DNA of 7,622 bases from Thermobaculum sp042408415 (lineage in GTDB: Bacteria; Chloroflexota; Chloroflexia; Thermobaculales; Thermobaculaceae): positions 1 to 7,622 of the forward strand of contig JBHORE010000167.1 of assembly GCA_042408415.1 (NCBI GenBank), given 5' to 3'. The notes under the pieces are model-generated. The model was not told the DNA's origin. It made no database searches and saw only the letters and a list, made by a program, of their open reading frames with translations. Below are positions 5,801 through 7,622 of this stretch, piece after piece (the stretch's first letter is position 1; every line of letters begins with the position of its first letter). The translations under genes and the position numbers were made by a program.

Positions 5801-6361
5801 TTATATATCGTTGTCTCCGGTTATTCCCTCATACAGATAAGGCTTAAGTACTCCTATATAAGGAAGGTTCCTATATAGATCTCTAAAGTCCAATCCGTAT
5901 CCAACAACAAATTTATCTGGTATCTGAAATCCCAGATAATCTATAGGCACATTCACGCGCCTTCTGCTGGCCTTATCCAGCAAAGCGCATACTTTGATGC
6001 TGGCTGGATGCCTGGCTTGCAACGTCTCAAGAAGGTAGGATAAGGTCAAACCCGTATCGATTATGTCCTCAACGATCAATATGTGTCTGCCGCTGATATT
6101 ACGATCTAGATCCTTGATGATCTTCACTACACCGCTACTTTCAGTGCTATCCTGATAAGAGCTAACTGCCATAAAATCTATGTTGAGCTGAATGGGGCAA
6201 GCCCTTATAAGGTCAGACACAAACATAACTGCTCCATTTAGCACCCCTATCAACACTGGTATCTTATCCTTATAGTCCTCAGCTATCCGGCTACCAAGTT
6301 CCTTGATCTTGGCCTGGAGTTCGGACTCAGTTATGAGAATTTGCTCTATATCGGAATTCAT
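5801..6361 (-). CDS. hpt: Hpt, hypoxanthine(-guanine) phosphoribosyltransferase
   Basis: This 186-aa cytosolic enzyme salvages hypoxanthine and guanine to IMP and GMP using PRPP. The PRPP motif is ILIVEDIIDTGLT (94-106), with acidic pair Glu98-Asp99 and catalytic Asp102. LLDKASRR (128-135) supplies the purine-contacting Lys130, FVVGYGLDFRDLYRNLPYIG (151-170) the base-binding loop and metal-binding aspartate, and VLNGAVMFVSDL (40-51) the early loop. Length is typical of bacterial Hpt. The ATG at 6361 is chosen because GGGGGA (6373-6368) lies 7 nt upstream; an in-frame TTG at 6391 would add ten unconserved residues. It is divergent from yqeC and upstream of the transporter gene, with no terminator visible in the 89-bp gap, so read-through into that gene is plausible. 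Hypoxanthine versus guanine preference cannot be told from sequence alone. Confidence 0.96.
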   Translation of the reverse strand: MNSDIEQILITESELQAKIKELGSRIAEDYKDKIPVLIGVLNGAVMFVSDLIRACPIQLNIDFMAVSSYQDSTESSGVVKIIKDLDRNISGRHILIVEDIIDTGLTLSYLLETLQARHPASIKVCALLDKASRRRVNVPIDYLGFQIPDKFVVGYGLDFRDLYRNLPYIGVLKPYLYEGITGDNDI

Positions 6362-6367
6362 TAAGTA

Positions 6368-6373
6368 TCCCCC
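6368..6373 (-). promoter_or_regulatory. Ribosome binding site that fixes the hpt start
   Basis: On the minus strand GGGGGA lies 7 nt before the ATG at 6361. It falls inside the reading frame that would result from the upstream TTG at 6391, and that TTG has no purine-rich site of its own, so ATG 6361 is the better start. Confidence 0.6.
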
Positions 6374-6374
6374 G

Positions 6375-6404
6375 TTGGAATCTAAGTGCAATTTTTACCA
6401 TAAT
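6375..6404 (+). promoter_or_regulatory. Candidate promoter for yqeC
   Basis: TTGGAA (6375-6380, four of six to -35) and CATAAT (6399-6404, five of six to -10) are separated by 18 nt. A start near 6411 would leave about 30 nt of leader. The elements lie just upstream of the hpt ribosome site in the 80-bp divergent spacer, so hpt and yqeC control regions must overlap. Confidence 0.4.
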
Positions 6405-6441
6405 AAGGATACTAGAACCATAAGTAAGATGCTTTATCAAA

Positions 6442-7194
6442 ATGCTTAGCAACAACCTTAGCTCGTATCTCGAAATAGGACCATCTAGCTTCGTATCCCT
6501 AGTAGGTGCTGGCGGGAAAACCACCACTATGTTCCGAATAGCCCATGAGCTATCGGACAGGGGACTAAGAGTCATAACCACTACTACAACCGCTATACAG
6601 ATGCCGTCCAAAAATCAAACACCTTTGGTACTGACTCGTGAGGAGATTGAGCAGAAGGTTAATTACTTACCTGAAGCTTTAGAGAAGTACCGACACGTAA
6701 CTATAGTTGGCGCAATAGCACGCAAGGACAAGTTGCAGGGAGTAGATTTTGATTTTCTTTGGCATATCAAAAATACCGCCGACTCAGTGATAGTCGAGGC
6801 CGATGGGGCCAGGCATAGATTCATCAAGGCTCCCGCCGAGCACGAACCTGCTGTACCTCCATATACTACTCACTTCGTTGCCATAGCAAGCCTCAAAGCT
6901 CTGGGCATGTCTCTATCAGAAGCGTGTCACCGGCCAGAAGAAGGTCAGAAACTAGCTTGTATGGATCCTTCATCTCCTCTTACAGTTGAAGCGTTTGCAA
7001 AGATACTAGCATCTCCTCTGGGCATACTAAGGGGCAAACCTGAAGGAGTCAGAAGCTATCTCCTGCTCACAGCATTGTCGCAGGACAATAAGTTGGAGGC
7101 TGAAGAGATCGCTCGCAAAGTAGTCTCCATCAACAGAGAGGGTTTTGATACTATGATCGGAATAACTAAAGATGGAAACTTGATAGTCCTATAG
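6442..7194 (+). CDS. yqeC: YqeC-family putative selenium-dependent hydroxylase accessory protein
   Basis: This 250-aa soluble protein carries a P-loop, LVGAGGKTTTM (20-30, Lys26), the family motif VIVEADGARHR (116-126) and KAPAEHEP (129-136). Together these identify the YqeC family, tied by comparative genomics to maturation of selenium-dependent molybdenum hydroxylases; the biochemical role is unproven. Length is typical. No good Shine-Dalgarno precedes the ATG at 6442, and the candidate promoter would give a short leader. No selD, yqeB, mocA-like or molybdenum hydroxylase gene is visible nearby; its neighbours are hpt (divergent) and pdxT (convergent, stop codons adjacent). It could therefore serve a different NTP-dependent role in this organism. 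Family membership is confident from the motifs; function is not. Confidence 0.88.
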   Translation: MLSNNLSSYLEIGPSSFVSLVGAGGKTTTMFRIAHELSDRGLRVITTTTTAIQMPSKNQTPLVLTREEIEQKVNYLPEALEKYRHVTIVGAIARKDKLQGVDFDFLWHIKNTADSVIVEADGARHRFIKAPAEHEPAVPPYTTHFVAIASLKALGMSLSEACHRPEEGQKLACMDPSSPLTVEAFAKILASPLGILRGKPEGVRSYLLLTALSQDNKLEAEEIARKVVSINREGFDTMIGITKDGNLIVL

Positions 7195-7622
7195 TCAAGA
7201 TCTATTGGTTACCAGATCTCCCTTTGCCATAGAGATGAAGTAGAGGTGCATGGTGGGATCTTGAGTAAGTTCTGGGTGAAAAGATGTCGCTAGTATATTA
7301 CCCTGCCTCACGGCGACTACCGTACCATCCTGAAGCCTACCCAATACCTGCACCCCTGGCCCAACTGATTCCACTATCGGAGCTCTTATAAACACTGCGT
7401 GTACAGGGCGTTCGCTAACCTCCGGCATTTCTATATCAGCTTCGAAGGAATCAAGCTGCCGGCCAAACGCGTTCCGCCGTACCTTTACGTCGAGCAGCCC
7501 AAGTAAGGGCTGCTCCATACCCACATCGTTTGAGAGGAAAATCATACCCGCACATGTACCCCACACAGGCGTCCCCTGAGCGGCAAAATCTTTCAATGGC
7601 TCCATCAGGCCATAGTTAACAG
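7195..7622 (-). CDS. pdxT: PdxT, glutaminase subunit of pyridoxal 5'-phosphate synthase (partial, C-terminal part)
   Basis: PdxT hydrolyses glutamine and passes ammonia to PdxS, which builds PLP from ribose 5-phosphate and glyceraldehyde 3-phosphate. The visible part contains the nucleophile motif GTCAGM (cysteine codon 7554-7552), RRNAFGRQLDSFEADI and the His-Glu of the triad in TSFHPELT, ending DLVTNRS at a TGA (7197-7195). The reading frame stays open to the right edge, where VNYGLMEPLKDF matches the usual PdxT segment before the nucleophile. An ATG at 7605 is therefore internal, not the start, and the N-terminal part including the GGES-like motif lies outside the window. pdxS is probably adjacent, beyond the edge. 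The stop abuts that of yqeC. Confidence 0.96.
   Translation of the reverse strand, partial: VNYGLMEPLKDFAAQGTPVWGTCAGMIFLSNDVGMEQPLLGLLDVKVRRNAFGRQLDSFEADIEMPEVSERPVHAVFIRAPIVESVGPGVQVLGRLQDGTVVAVRQGNILATSFHPELTQDPTMHLYFISMAKGDLVTNRS

Noticed and set aside
6362..6391. TTG at 6391 as the hpt start
   Set aside because: It adds ten unconserved residues and lacks its own ribosome site, whereas GGGGGA is well placed for the ATG at 6361.
7603..7605. ATG at 7605 as the pdxT start
   Set aside because: The frame stays open to the right edge and the upstream residues VNYGL match PdxT, so this methionine is internal.
1..7622. CRISPR array, transposon, phage or defence system
   Set aside because: No regularly spaced repeats, transposase, integrase or terminal inverted repeats were found; apart from the two small membrane-protein genes, every gene has a clear metabolic, transport or accessory-protein family.

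Overview
The window is bacterial chromosome carrying ordinary metabolic and transport genes. Moderate GC, heavy use of AGA/AGG for arginine and ATA for isoleucine, and the gene content (ThyX instead of ThyA, KimA-type potassium uptake, MEP isoprenoid pathway) suggest a thermophilic bacterium. My best guess is a Chloroflexota or Thermobaculum-like lineage, but that is an impression from protein style and was not tested.

Layout, left to right. Positions 1-582 (minus) hold the N-terminal 194 residues of IspG, running off the left edge. A 166-bp divergent spacer follows. thyX (749-1591, plus) then meets, tail to tail with 4 bp between stops, a two-gene minus-strand unit of small membrane proteins (115 aa at 1821-2168, then 67 aa at 1596-1799) that I do not recognise. 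A divergent spacer of about 140 bp leads to glyA (2311-3573, plus). A very strong GC-rich hairpin (3595-3628) separates glyA from the convergent 693-aa KimA-like potassium transporter (3630-5711, minus). hpt (5801-6361, minus) lies 89 bp upstream of that gene and may be cotranscribed with it. From an 80-bp divergent spacer, yqeC (6442-7194, plus) runs into the 3' end of pdxT (minus, 7195 to beyond the right edge), with the two stop codons directly adjacent.

Functionally, GlyA makes the methylene-tetrahydrofolate that ThyX uses for dTMP synthesis, so those two genes form a one-carbon/thymidylate pair. Hpt does purine salvage, PdxT feeds pyridoxal phosphate synthesis (PLP is the GlyA cofactor), and YqeC belongs to a selenium/molybdenum-hydroxylase accessory family. 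I see no CRISPR array, transposase, phage gene, tRNA or rRNA, and no obviously new system. The most open items are the small membrane-protein pair, the KimA homologue with a long N-terminal extension and no room for a full c-di-AMP riboswitch before it, the apparently orphan YqeC, and the hairpin without a U-tract at 3595-3628.
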